Position numbers and translations under genes: made by a program. Below are positions 12,196-23,562 of a stretch of 64,000 bases of DNA, piece by piece (position 1 is the first letter of the stretch; each line of letters starts with the position of its first letter). Source of the stretch: Druceiella hillmani (lineage: Eukaryota; Arthropoda; Insecta; Lepidoptera; Hepialidae); contig JAYKKI010000088.1 in assembly GCA_039881145.1 (NCBI GenBank), forward strand, positions 124,001 through 188,000, given 5' to 3'. The notes below the pieces were generated by a model. That model did no database searches and was not told the DNA's origin. It worked only from the letters and a program-made list of their open reading frames with translations.

Positions 12196-14093
12196 GAAAT
12201 AAATATGAATAGAATTTGGAATCACCATATTTTTATTATATACAATTTTTTTGCTTGAAAACATATTTAGATATGTATTTCATGCATCAGATACTGATGT
12301 AAAAATAAGTAACATTTAAGTATATAAAACTTTATTTCAATTTAATAAATAAATAATATTTTTATTTGAAACAACGAAAAAATTAAAATAAAAGAAATTT
12401 GAATTAGATTCACACCCACGCTCGCCAGTAACAGTTTGCACATCTGTAGCAATACCTCCAATTTTTGCCCAATTGTGGCACGCCAAAGGAAAATAAGTCC
12501 AGATTTTATGCTTCAAATATTATAGCCATATTGATAACTTGATTTCTACAATTAAGTTATAGTTAAATAGGCGAAGTCATCTTCATTCAATATGCCCAAG
12601 AGTTATCATTTTTTCCTATGCGAATGAATAGTAATTCGGAAATACCGTCAAGGAAATATAAAATTAAAAGTGTTGTTGAGCAGATTTCAAAAATAAACAG
12701 AGGTCCCAAACTTCAACATTAAGCGTGGTACAGGAGTACAGATGTAGGCCAGTTTATGACTACCCAGAAAAAGAATATATAAAAATCGAAATCATGTTGT
12801 TTTTACAATATAAGCATTTTATTGAAAAATGTTGAAAATCACCACGTTGTACAACATTTTTAGGTACTATTATGACAAATTCGTCAATGTTATTATTGTA
12901 ATTTTTGTAACAGTTGCCCACATAACACTTTTATTAAATACAGTGAATAACACGGGGTTGGGAACCTCAATATAACGGGATTTGCTATAGTTTAAACATG
13001 AAAAATACTTTTGTTTCAATTGTTAGAAAAAATTGTTTCCAGCTACCTTTGACGCTTCATGTTGTAAAAAATATGTATGCCGGCACTACCCCATGGCAAG
13101 TTATTGCAAATGCATACAATTCATTTTACATCTTGCTTTAAAAAAACACTTGTATATTTTAGGCTTGATTACCCTGTGATTTGGAAACCGAATTGAGCTG
13201 GCATTTTTCTGTACTTTGATTGTGTGTTGTGTAATAGGAGTCGTTCGATGTTTTTTCCATCATGCCATTTCCATACTCCGTGTTAGAATACACTAACATT
13301 CACTTGATCAATGGAGAGTGCAGATGCAGTACTAGTGTAAGCATATTATATCTTAAGTTATTGGAATGTTGAACATTACTTGAATAATCAAGTGTTCCTG
13401 AAATGCAGGAAGACCTTGTAAAACCTACGGTGAGGTTTTACAAGAAATGGAAACTGATGCGAGCAGGCCAAAAAGTAGTGTACATTGTATTTTGCAACAA
13501 CATAGATTACACCTGTACCACATACAACGTGTGTAGAGTCTGTTACCCCATGATCATCCCAGACAGCTCGCATTTTGCAGAAGAATGCTCCAAGAAAAAT
13601 TGCAGATCCACAATTCTTCAGCCGAGCTCACTTTGGATACGTTTTCATACAAATTTGAATAGTGCGAATACGCACGAAACTTCCCAAACATAGATGTACT
13701 ATAGGAGCTGGCAGACGGAGTACAAATTAGTTCCAAGTTTATCCATTTTGACTGTATCCAAGATGTAAAATCTGGACAAACCCTTAACCGTATATACATG
13801 TATAGACTTTTAAACTGTGTTCCTTTTTCAGTGCTTATTTAAGGTCTGTTAAATCTTTTCGTGAAAAAGTTATGTTTTCCATTTTAGTATCTATGATATT
13901 CTGTTACCCAGATTGTCAAACTTACGATGAATTCGATATCAGTAATATCTCATTTAATGAAAATGGAACAGACCTTTGCGCTGTTTAATAAACATAGATA
14001 TACTTCATGCCTATGTATGTACATGCTTACCTATGTAGGTTTCTTATTTACGTCAAGGCAGGTCAAATTATGAGTTTACTCCTCATCACTGAT
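12196..14093. other. Intergenic DNA
   Basis: AT-rich. A pair of overlapping open frames at 13,388-13,799 on both strands has no recognisable protein family. Confidence 0.5.
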
Positions 14094-14451
14094 GATTTCC
14101 TGTCACCACCTTCCAGCTTCATCATTGTCCTGATGTCGCTAAAGACCTAATTTATGTAGCCTTTAGTTGTGTCTTACATCTTAGATGTTTATTAACCGAT
14201 TTCGATGATTCTTATTTTGTTTCGAAGGGTATAATCCCAATATGGTTCCAGTGAAATTTAATTAGAGTTTGTTCCTGGAAATTGCTGGTACATTCTAGAA
14301 TTTCTCAACCCTAAACAGAACAAGGGCCGGGGTCAAGTATGGATGATAAAGATCTAATGAAAATGTTGTAAGACACAACTAAAGGCTACATAAATTAGGT
14401 CTTTAGCGACATCAGGACAATGATGAAGCTGGAAGGTGGTGACAGGAAATC
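14094..14451. repeat. Perfect 85-nt inverted repeat with 188-nt spacer
   Basis: The left arm 14,094-14,178 and right arm 14,367-14,451 are exact reverse complements over all 85 bases. Transcribed RNA would fold into a long duplex. It could be a foldback element or two opposed copies of a repeat. A smaller related inverted repeat (AGATCTAATGAAAATCTAAT) follows at 14,527-14,588 with one mismatch. Confidence 0.95.
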
Positions 14452-14886
14452 GGTAATATACATAAAAAAATAGTCAAATTGAGATCTACAGTTGACTCCA
14501 TAATTGTACCCTGATTTGCTAAAGAAAGATCTAATGAAAATCTAATATGACACTCTCTGTCGTATCTTATTAGATTTTCGTTAGATCTATATCATCTATA
14601 TTCAATCACGGCATCAGTGGTGTTCAGTGCTGAGGAACTGTATGGGTACACACTTTAATTTCTATGATCAGATTCTAACCAAATGTACATAAAAGTACAC
14701 TGGTACCTGTTCTGTTCACCCTTCTAAATAAAAAAACTATCATCCAAATCAGTTGATGAATGCCAGAGATACGAGGTAACGTGCAAAAAAAAATGCCATC
14801 GTCGCATTGAAAACCTCTTTTTTTGACGAATGTAAAAAATAAAACCGAAGGGAGAAATTGAAGTTGTGAAAAAACATTAATACGAT

Positions 14887-15030
14887 AGCTTTTATTTCTC
14901 TTCATCATTAGACATGTTCAAGTGCGCTGTGAGTGCGTTCCGCATGCGTTAGCTTTTATTTCTTTTCATCGTTAGACATGCTCGAGTGCGCTGTGAGTGT
15001 GTTCCACATGCTGTGAGTGAGTTCCGCTCG
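14887..15030. repeat. 64-bp tandem duplication
   Basis: AGCTTTTATTTCT.TTCATC.T begins at 14,887 and again at 14,951, followed by a partial third copy of the CTGTGAGTGNGTTCC segment. Confidence 0.8.
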
Positions 15031-16687
15031 CTCAAAACGCTCACTGCATCATTCTACTTGGCGATCACGGTCATTGTGGTCGTGATCAAAACATCATTCA
15101 TGCAATCATTGTTCACGACCGTGATGACCACGTATCGAGGTGGGTCGTTATGATCGTTTATCTATCAATTTGACTTTGACACATTGATACATGAAATTTA
15201 CGTAAATAAATTTATATAATCGTTGAAGATTAAACATATGACGGAAAGAATCACTTTATGCAGTTTTAAGATGAAGGTACATCTCAAAACAGTATAAACT
15301 ATAGAAATAAAGGTGACACCAAAAGACGCAAGACGTACAATCATCAAATTTTATAGTCATTAAATTACACTTTTACAGTTACTGTAAGTCTAAATTATTG
15401 TCAATTAATACATAGAAATTAAATTGCACTTTTATAATTACTGTTAGTCTAAATTATTGTCTAACGTAATAAATATAATCTCTAATATAGTAAAAAATAT
15501 AATCTCTTGATTTTCGTCAAATATCCGCCATTTACTCATAGTTACGAATACGCATTGTTTCTATCTCGTTCCACTTGGACTGACAGTTACAACGTAGACA
15601 AGCTATTGGAATAGTATTGGAATAGGTACAATCGCAGTTTTGGTCGCAAGCGTTGCGAGCGGCTAGTAGAATGTACTCTATGTTTTGTAGATGTTCTGAT
15701 ATCACCCAGGCTGATTGTGTATTACCATCTGCCAGTTCATCATTCTAATCATGAGCAGACTGATGGTATACATATATGCTGTCAGTAAAACTTCCTGAGG
15801 TTTTTTTTTATTATTGGCTTGCTAGTACGTGTTTATTCTTTCACAAATAGTTTCCTTCAGTGTGCTCCACCACTACACAAAAGTTGACCTCAAACTGCAT
15901 GTCATCAATTATTTTTAATAATGCAAGTACAAAGAAACTTCATGTTGAAACAGATACAAAATATTGGGTGTCTGGTAACAGAGACGGTATTTGTTTTTAT
16001 GTTGTTATTGCAAGGGAGCAGAGCGGAAACATGGGGTAGGGATAGCGAAGCGCATAGCTTTATAGAATTTTAGTTGCAATGGAACTATATCCGAGGATAT
16101 GTTACACTTCTTGTGTACGAGTGTATTAACAGAACAATAACTCCATAGTTGCTACGCAGAATATCATTCCAGTGATGCGACAGGTGATGATGCCATCACT
16201 TGGTGCATCACAGGAATGACATTCAATTATTTCAATCATTCAGTCAATTATTTATTAAGCCCTAATAAATAATTCACACCTACAACCACTTCACTATCCA
16301 ATTACTTATTCTAAACTACAAAATAGGAGCTGAAAGTCGGTAAATTAATTTTTATAACCATAAAATAAGAATATATTTTTGTAAAAGAATAACTTCAATA
16401 TAAAAAAATATATTTGTACGAGATGTATAACAGTGATGGTATAAACATTATATTAAAATGAGTACATTTTCATATGACACACTGTTACTTTATAACCTAA
16501 GATATCTTATTAGACACAGACAATTTTTTTTTTTTTTAAATAAAGTGTAATAACAAATCTCCTCATGAAACTTCTTTTACATTTGGGAACATGTTAACAA
16601 AGTTATCGGTATTTACATTGATGAAAAACTACAAAATTCTTGAAGTTTCACTTAAGCCTATTACAAAAATTACAATTCAACAGCATT
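15031..16687. other. Intergenic/3' flank of GLO1
   Basis: No gene recognised. It includes an imperfect palindrome at 16,158-16,224 built on CATTCC.GTGATGC, and a minus-strand AATAAA (plus-strand TTTATT, 16,251-16,256) that could serve GLO1, though that is unproven. Confidence 0.4.
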
Positions 16688-16928
16688 TTAAAAATCAGCA
16701 GTCGTATTTGCATTGAAGATTTCGATCCAATAACCATCCGGGTCCTGAATGAAAGCCAAGCCCTTCATCTTTCCATCCTGTGGTCTCTTTACGAAGCTTA
16801 CACCGAGTTTTTCAAATCGCTCGCAGGCGGCATCAACATCAGGTACCATTATGCCAATATGGCCGAAACCTCTAGGATCCTTGTTTCCATTGTGGTATGT
16901 GGTATCGTTGCTTTCGGTGCCCCAGTTA
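16688..16928 (-). CDS. GLO1: GLO1 coding exon 3
   Basis: Encodes the last base of Tyr97 to Phe176 and the TAA stop. Contains the ligands His120 and Glu166 and the loop [18 protein letters not shown]. Acceptor TTCACAG|TAACTGG on the minus strand. Confidence 0.95.
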
Positions 16929-19900
16929 CTGTGAAGGAAATATACAAAATTATTCGATTTTGAACTTTTACCATGAAAATAGAAATATTATAACGTATAG
17001 GCAGAATCTAAAAATCTACTTATTACTAGATCTAAGTACTACTGGCGATTAAATTAATGAGTCGCACTGATTTGTGATCAAATGATTTAAAAAACTGTAA
17101 GTCACATTTTATATTTATTGATACTCAAGTTCTGATCCTGAGTGTCGGTGGCAGAACACATTTTTACAAATAATTTAGCTCACAGGTAAACCTTGCTTTC
17201 TTAGATTCTAAATTTCTATTGGTTAAATTTTGCTATATGTATTGTGGTGGAGTTGTCATCTGGCTAACATGTGAAGTGTGTTGTGCTACAGGTTACTATT
17301 AATCGCTTAATTGCACCTAATAAACAGGCGCAGACCTTATCTAAACAATAGACTTAACATACTGCGAATAGACGAACAAAGCATGCAAGCAAGAATATTT
17401 TCTTTATGACATTACTGCAAGTGGAAAAGAGATGACAATATGTGAATAAATAAAACTATTTTGACAGATAAAAGTGTCAGATAGTTTCTTGCTTCGATAG
17501 CGTCTCGCCGTATTTTAGTATTTTTGTGTATTTTCAAATAATATTTACACAATATTATTATAGAATAAGCGATGGTGTCTTGTTCAATATTGGATGGTGA
17601 AGTGACATATAGGAATAATCCAAATAAAGAGACACTTCACAGGTTAATGCGATGCACATATTTACTTTTTTATCATTTATTTTCCGCTAAATTATCTTTT
17701 AACTAGACTTGGTCAAATATACATATCATAGCAATTATAGAACATATTTTACATTTTATTATTTGTTTTTATATTTTGTGTGTATAATTGCGAGATGTTT
17801 TATCCGTGAAAAATAACATTTTATAGATTGACAAACAGGGATTGGCATTATTTTATAGACAAGCCATATATAGTGAAAATAAATGTAGATTGCGATAGAA
17901 ATTTTTAATAGATGAAATGAATCGAAAATCATCATCATATATATTAATACGCTAAGGTTAAGATGTTACTCTCCCTTTTTAGACAAAACCTCACAACTAA
18001 TCCACATAAATTATATATCATTTTATAGATAATTGCTTGCTCTACCGGCATCCACAACTAAAAAATGTATTATTGCTATTGTTTTTGCAAATTAATTAAT
18101 TATTAAAATTATATACACAAAACAGCAATGCTGCCATCTAACGGCTCAACGTCAATATGATTGACGGTCAGTAAAATTTTTGTTTAATTTCAAATCCACT
18201 CACGTATAAATAAAGTGGCGCTTTAGCTCAATGCTTTTGATACTTGCGCCTCTATATGTCAATTTTAGTAAAATATTTGTTTGATCTGTCATCTGAGCTT
18301 CATAATGGAATAAATAATGCGAAGACTTCGCACGGGTCACGCTAGTAATTATTAATTTAATTTACAATGCAAGTGCTTAGTGATATATGTAACCGAAAAA
18401 AGCGTCAGTTTTAATCGGGCCCAGATCAGAAAAATATTTTCAAACTTAATACAATGGAATGTATCTAAATCATTCAATACTTAAAATAAGAACTGGCCTT
18501 ACATTTTGTTGATACATAGAAAAAATAAAAAAAAACAAGCTGGCAATTAGTGATAAAGTTAAAAATTCCATTCCATCCTTTAATAATGGTTTTCATATAA
18601 CCTTACCACATCATGCAGTAATAAAACATAGTTTTTAGTAGACAGAGTAAATAAAAAGAAAGTTGGTAAAATAGCCCATTGAATACAGTAAATACCAACC
18701 CCTACTGAATATAGTGAAGTGCAACCCCTACTGAATATAGTGAAGAGCTTAGAATATTTGCACTAATTCTCCTTTTCTTATAGTCCAAAGTGTTATAATT
18801 ATACCATGAAAAGTTTGATCTTTGTTTACCTCATATTAACAAATTTATATGAGAGAGTAAATTCCGAATCGGGTTTTACAGCCTCATTCAATACAATAAA
18901 GGAAAAAAATAACTTGTTAACATCACTTTTGACGAAATGGAAATTAGGGAATATACTGAATTTGTCGACAAAACACATTTTGTCTATATTAATATAAACA
19001 ATGATTTACACGGAGACAAATCAGCAATTGCAAATCAAGATCTAGTATATAATAGTATTTATGGTTGTAGCTGTGAATAGCTTTTGGAAACTACCCTTAG
19101 TTTCTTTCCAGGAAGAAGTTTCACGGCTTCACAAAAGGAAAATTTATTGCCATTTGCCTTAATTTACTTAATGAGACTGCATGTGTAGTAATTACATTTG
19201 ATGGAATCGATTCAAATCTTAACATTACATTGTTTCTACCTGCAATAGTGCAAAATGGAAGAGAAAAGGAACAGACCGAGCAGATGCATCATTGTAATCG
19301 AAGTAAAAAAAATCTGTGGAAAATATAATCGAATTAAAATAGATGAAGAAGTTCTTAAATACCAGACTGTTTGCAAAAATACCGTTCAAATAGGCTCTTT
19401 ATAGTTTTTACGTACAGGAAAAAAACAATACTGAAATAGAATACGTGGAACTTCCCCTAAGGGAGAGTTAAGATAACGCATACTTATTGTACTATATGTG
19501 AATTAACGAAAAATCTCATTGTTGTGCCATTAGAAGCCCGTTTTCAAGCATTTAGACACCCTTTAAACCCTTTTAATAAAAAAATATTTGTTCTATGATG
19601 AACTTCGACTATTGCGAGAATATTCCAATGTCCCTTTACTCTCAATTGGTGAATATTCTTTATCTGAAGAGAAATTTAAAACATTCACAGGCCTTACCTG
19701 GGAAAACATTGATATGCTACAGGAAATGCTTACTAGCATGAAAAATAGTGAAGCTCACACAATTATTCAAGCATTGGTGGTAATTTTGAGAAGTTTTGGG
19801 AAGTGGCAATTCGAATGATATGATTAAAAAATTATTCAGAAATTATTGAATTATTTGTAGACTTTTAAATAAAAAATAAAAATTTTAGTATTTCATGACA

Positions 19901-22900
19901 AGTGCTGTTTTTATTTTGATTTTAGTGACTTTTAGCGCCCTAGCCAAAATACATTATGTGTCTATCTATTTAGAATTTTATTATTTTAAATATGTTCTAT
20001 CCGTTGCATATCTATATAATTGCTATGAATTATAGTACTTAGCGATTTTTTGTCGGTGTACCTCGAGAACTAGCTCCGAAAAACCACCCCTAATTTTGTT
20101 GAATTTTTATTTACTGCCTTATGGTTGGTTAGAAAATTATGAAAAAAATATAGAATGTAACTCTAATCAATAGCTGCCCCGTCGCTTTGGTAATTTTCAA
20201 ATATCTAACACAGTTTTATAAAAAACGATTTTAAAGTTAGGGATTGCAACTTCTTTTTTGCATAAACGAATAAAGCTAGAAGTTTAATGATTGGCTGAAA
20301 ATTACTTCCAGTCACTAGCAACATAAGAGAGGCACCAATTTCAAAAAATGACACTAGTGCATATTTCGTATAGAAACCCGGTGAGGCCCTTTGTTTAACT
20401 AATACAAAATGAGTACTACAAATGACACTGCAAAATACAAATTATTTGAATATAACATGAAGTTGAATATTTAGATAGCAAGTGCTTATTTCATAACATA
20501 AATGAAAAAGTACAATTAGTATTGCAATTAGCTATTTATGAAATGATTGTTTATAAGTATTTAATTTTATGGGATAAAATAAAAATTCTTAAGTAGAAAA
20601 AGTAAATAAATCATACATATTGGCTTTATTTGTCCTTCATTAAAACAATTTTTTTTTTTAATAACAACTGAAATCTTTAGTGTATTTGGTGTTACCCTAA
20701 AATTTTTAAAAGAATTTTCCGAATTTGAGGCACTAAATGATTACCTAATATTTAATAAAAACTTCATAGCAAGTCTTAATAAAAAGCCAAATATAAAATG
20801 TTTTCTTTTTTTAGAAAAAGAAAAACCAATTTAGAAAAATATGGTAAAAATAGGCCGCCATATTACTTACTTCCAATACATTCCATTTTTATGAAAGAAA
20901 ACTCTCATAAAAAATATTATCTTAGAACCTATTCTTTAAAGTTTTAATATACTTTGGGCGAGTTTTTTTTTTTAGAATGGCCACGTTAAGCTTTTATATC
21001 AATAGACATTTAGTTTTCTCTATCTGCGTATCACTTTTTAAATTACAAAAGTCTTTAACTCACTAAGTCAATTCCACAGTAGCCTTCCTACTCATAGCCC
21101 AGATAGTCCTTTCCTTCTCATCCTTTGGTACCTCACTGGCATCCTCATAGCCAAGGAAAAAGAGGGAGAACTGCATCTCAGAAAAGTGGAGCTGTTTCAG
21201 CAGTGTCATGCCTAAAACGCCTGTGTAGAAAGGCAGAGATTTACGTGGATCCTTTATCCTGTACATAGTCTGCTGGAACAGGAAGTCCTGGAATTTTTAA
21301 AAAGGAAATAATGGTCATAATTGTACTGTAAGAATAGATATATTTAATATCAAATCTAATAATTTGTCCCAGTTTATGCAAACTATGTACATTAAACAAA
21401 TTTAGAACTTAAACAAATTGGTCAAAATAGATCTGGCATTGCAGAAATGAGACATCATTTTTAAAAAAGCTGATATTTTTAGAACAAAAAAAAGCAAACA
21501 ATTCAGTGATTGACAATCAGTAACAAGCGAAAAATAAAATACAATTTGTAACCATAATGCAACACAAGATATAGATCCTCATAAAAGGACATATATTATT
21601 TTCTTTAATATATCAGAAAATGTTAATAAAAACTAAAAGTATTAAAAATTCAACCAAGTATACAATAACTTTAAAAATTATTGCAAAAAATAATCAATAA
21701 TGATAGTTTTTTTTATTGTTAGCCACTGTTCATGTGAATGTCTTCAGGGCCTGCCAGTTTGCATGTTTAATATGCTATATCTGTGTGTGGAGGATACAAC
21801 GATGCATAATGTGCACTTTTTTTCATTTTGCTGCTTCAGAGAATTCGACAGAAGTAGCATTTACAAACTATTATGAAAAGTGACCTGACTTTTCATAAAA
21901 AACACAAAAATTCTCTATTGTCTGATTGACATTTGAAATAAAACTTTCAAGGAGTTTTTTTTTCATTTTCTCTATAGTGTGATTTTTATCCTTGTAACAA
22001 CACTTGGGCCCAATACTACACGGATGTTTGTCGGTTTTTACAAATGTTTCTTACTTTATGACAAATAAAAGAAAATTTCAGTAAAAATCTAATACCAAAA
22101 ATCTAAATTTAAAAAAATTTATGAACTTTATTTAAAATAAGAGATAAAAATTAAAATGAGAAATGAGTTATCCCTTGGTTTTCAGTATTCAATAAATTCA
22201 AGGAATATTTGACGGATTTCATCAAAACTTCAATTTCAATTTTATAATACAGGAAATTAATTCCTTAAAATTTTACTTTTATTCTTGTTTCTAATGATTT
22301 TGTATTGTTCATAAAAATCATTAGAAACAAATTTTATTGCATTTTGTTCATACTGGTAATAAAAATCCTCTTTATTTGTAACTAATAACCAATAGGTTTA
22401 AAGGTAGTTTACGAAAAAAGTTAGAAATGCGTGAAATAACTGAGTTTAATGCAGCCGAGCCTTTCTCATTTTAAAAATAAAAACTTAACTTCCACTACAG
22501 TAAATTTGTTTCATCATTGATGGCTTATTCTTTAAAGAATGTTTATATATGTAAAAAAAATTAAACTGTCTTCACAGAAAATTTGATCAAAAAATATTCT
22601 TGCAAAATCACTTAGTAATTTGAAACAATATAGTATACGCCAAAAGTAAATGATAAATTATATATCAAATAACATAACTTTGATTAACAGTATAAGAGAC
22701 ATGTGACGGAAGTCGGGCTTAGCAAAAATGCAAATTTCCAAGTTTAGTTTAAAAGAAAGAATACACATAAAAAACAATGTATTTAATTACAATTCGAACT
22801 TGATTATTTCCTCATAAAAAATGTATTTAAAATATGCACGTTATGAAAATATGCCCATCAGTTGGTTGTCAAACATAAATTTTATAATCTCACTGTGCTA

Positions 22901-23551
22901 TTCTCTGCGCATTTCAATCTTTTGACTTTTGGGTTTGTTTCTTTTTTATATCAATTCCTGTTTTTATTTGTAAATTCAGTGTTTAGGATTACTAAGAATG
23001 GCAATTAAGTCGAAAAACTTACAACCCATACTTTCATGACATACACTTTGGCGTAGGAACTTTTGTAATCACTTTTTTTTTTTAAATAATCGCGACCGAG
23101 CCCCTTTTTTGTAAATATTTCGTTTTTTACCTATATTCTTTCATTTAAAACAAAAAAAAAACAGGAACTTCGCATTTTTGCTAAACCAGACTCGTTTCAA
23201 ACCTATTAACATTTCATTGGAAACGACGGATCCGCGTGTATTATAATTGGACGTTATAATGATGTTTCCATAAGTGGTTGTATTACTGTCAAGTGGTGGT
23301 ACCATAGCACCACCGTTGCACCCTAAACTTCATATGAACGTAAATTTCATTTAATGATTATAATTTCATCCTACACCTTAATAAATCTGCACATTGAATG
23401 AAATGAATTTGCCCATAAGTTCCTACTAGGACCAAAGCATGTATTTGGTAAAGACATACTATAGAATAAATTTATATAATTTTACCTTCGTGCTGGAATC
23501 TGGCTTTTGACATAACGCTTCAGCCTCCTGTGGTGTTATTATCGAAGCCAT
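16688..23551 (-). CDS. GLO1: Lactoylglutathione lyase (glyoxalase I), three coding exons
   Basis: Glyoxalase I is the cytosolic metalloenzyme that isomerises the methylglyoxal-glutathione hemithioacetal to S-D-lactoylglutathione, detoxifying methylglyoxal. On the minus strand, joining 23,551-23,486, 21,287-21,064 and 16,928-16,688 gives 176 aa (human 184). It is one vicinal-oxygen-chelate fold. The four metal ligands are present: Gln28 in [10 protein letters not shown], Glu94 in ATVELTYNWGTE, His120 in GFGHIGI, Glu166 in GYWIEIF. The start [14 protein letters not shown] fits insect homologs. All introns are GT-AG in frame. A TTTTCAG four bases before the ATG suggests an additional non-coding 5' exon. 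It is transcribed divergently from RBM25 and convergently with NIP7. Confidence 0.95.
18319..18346 (+). mobile_element. Helitron-like 3' terminus
   Basis: A short hairpin GCGAAG-A-CTTCGC is followed 10 bases later by CTAG and then T, the layout of a Helitron 3' end. The body upstream is not delimited and no Rep/helicase coding was seen. Confidence 0.45.
19588..19840 (+). pseudogene. Transposase-like remnant (helix-turn-helix domain before a DDE nuclease)
   Basis: The frame [19 protein letters not shown]...[15 protein letters not shown] resembles the short helix-turn-helix domain that precedes the nuclease in DDE_Tnp_4/Harbinger-like transposases and related domesticated proteins. It stops after 76 codons, and the next bases read LRTGNSN-like only after a frameshift. 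No catalytic domain follows. It is a relic inside a GLO1 intron, on the opposite strand to GLO1. Confidence 0.35.
21064..21287 (-). CDS. GLO1: GLO1 coding exon 2
   Basis: Encodes Asp23 to the first two bases of Tyr97, including the ligands Gln28 and Glu94. Acceptor AATTCCAG|GACTTC, donor ACTTA|GTGAGT on the minus strand. The open frame reads on to a stop only inside the donor. Confidence 0.95.
21425..22040. repeat. Dispersed repeat family F, copy A (GLO1 intron 1)
   Basis: It shares blocks with copies near 34,075, 44,912 and 55,038: AAAAAAGCTG.TATTTTT, AATTCAGTGATTGACAAT, then TTTCATTTTCTCTAT and CTTGTAACA.CACTTGGGCCCAA. No coding capacity is visible. Boundaries are approximate. Confidence 0.6.
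22709..23192. mobile_element. Non-autonomous TIR element (MITE), copy 2, in GLO1 intron 1
   Basis: The left end GAAGTCGGGCTTAGCAAAAATGC is mirrored by the right end, whose reverse complement reads CGAGTCTGGTTTAGCAAAAATGC. The interior aligns with copy 1 in NIP7 intron 1, including the AAGAATA-ACATAAAAA block and GCGACCGAGCCCC. The two copies have diverged considerably, so the family is old. Confidence 0.75.
23486..23551 (-). CDS. GLO1: GLO1 coding exon 1
   Basis: Encodes residues 1-22 ([20 protein letters not shown], then TK). Donor ACGAAG|GTAAAA on the minus strand. The acceptor-like TTTTCAG at 23,556-23,562 implies an upstream non-coding exon, not located. Confidence 0.9.
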
Positions 23552-23562
23552 AATTCTGAAAA

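Larger units (their letters stand above)
16929..21063. other. GLO1 intron 2 (4.1 kb)
   Basis: AT-rich intron with a Helitron-like 3' terminus (18,319-18,346) and a transposase remnant (19,588-19,840). Otherwise featureless. Confidence 0.6.

Noticed and set aside
13388..13799. Overlapping open frames on both strands in the NIP7-GLO1 interval
   Set aside because: No recognisable domain, poor start context, and both strands open equally, which points to chance.
16640..16963. 107-codon plus-strand frame
   Set aside because: Antisense shadow of GLO1 exon 3; the minus strand gives the conserved enzyme with its metal ligands.
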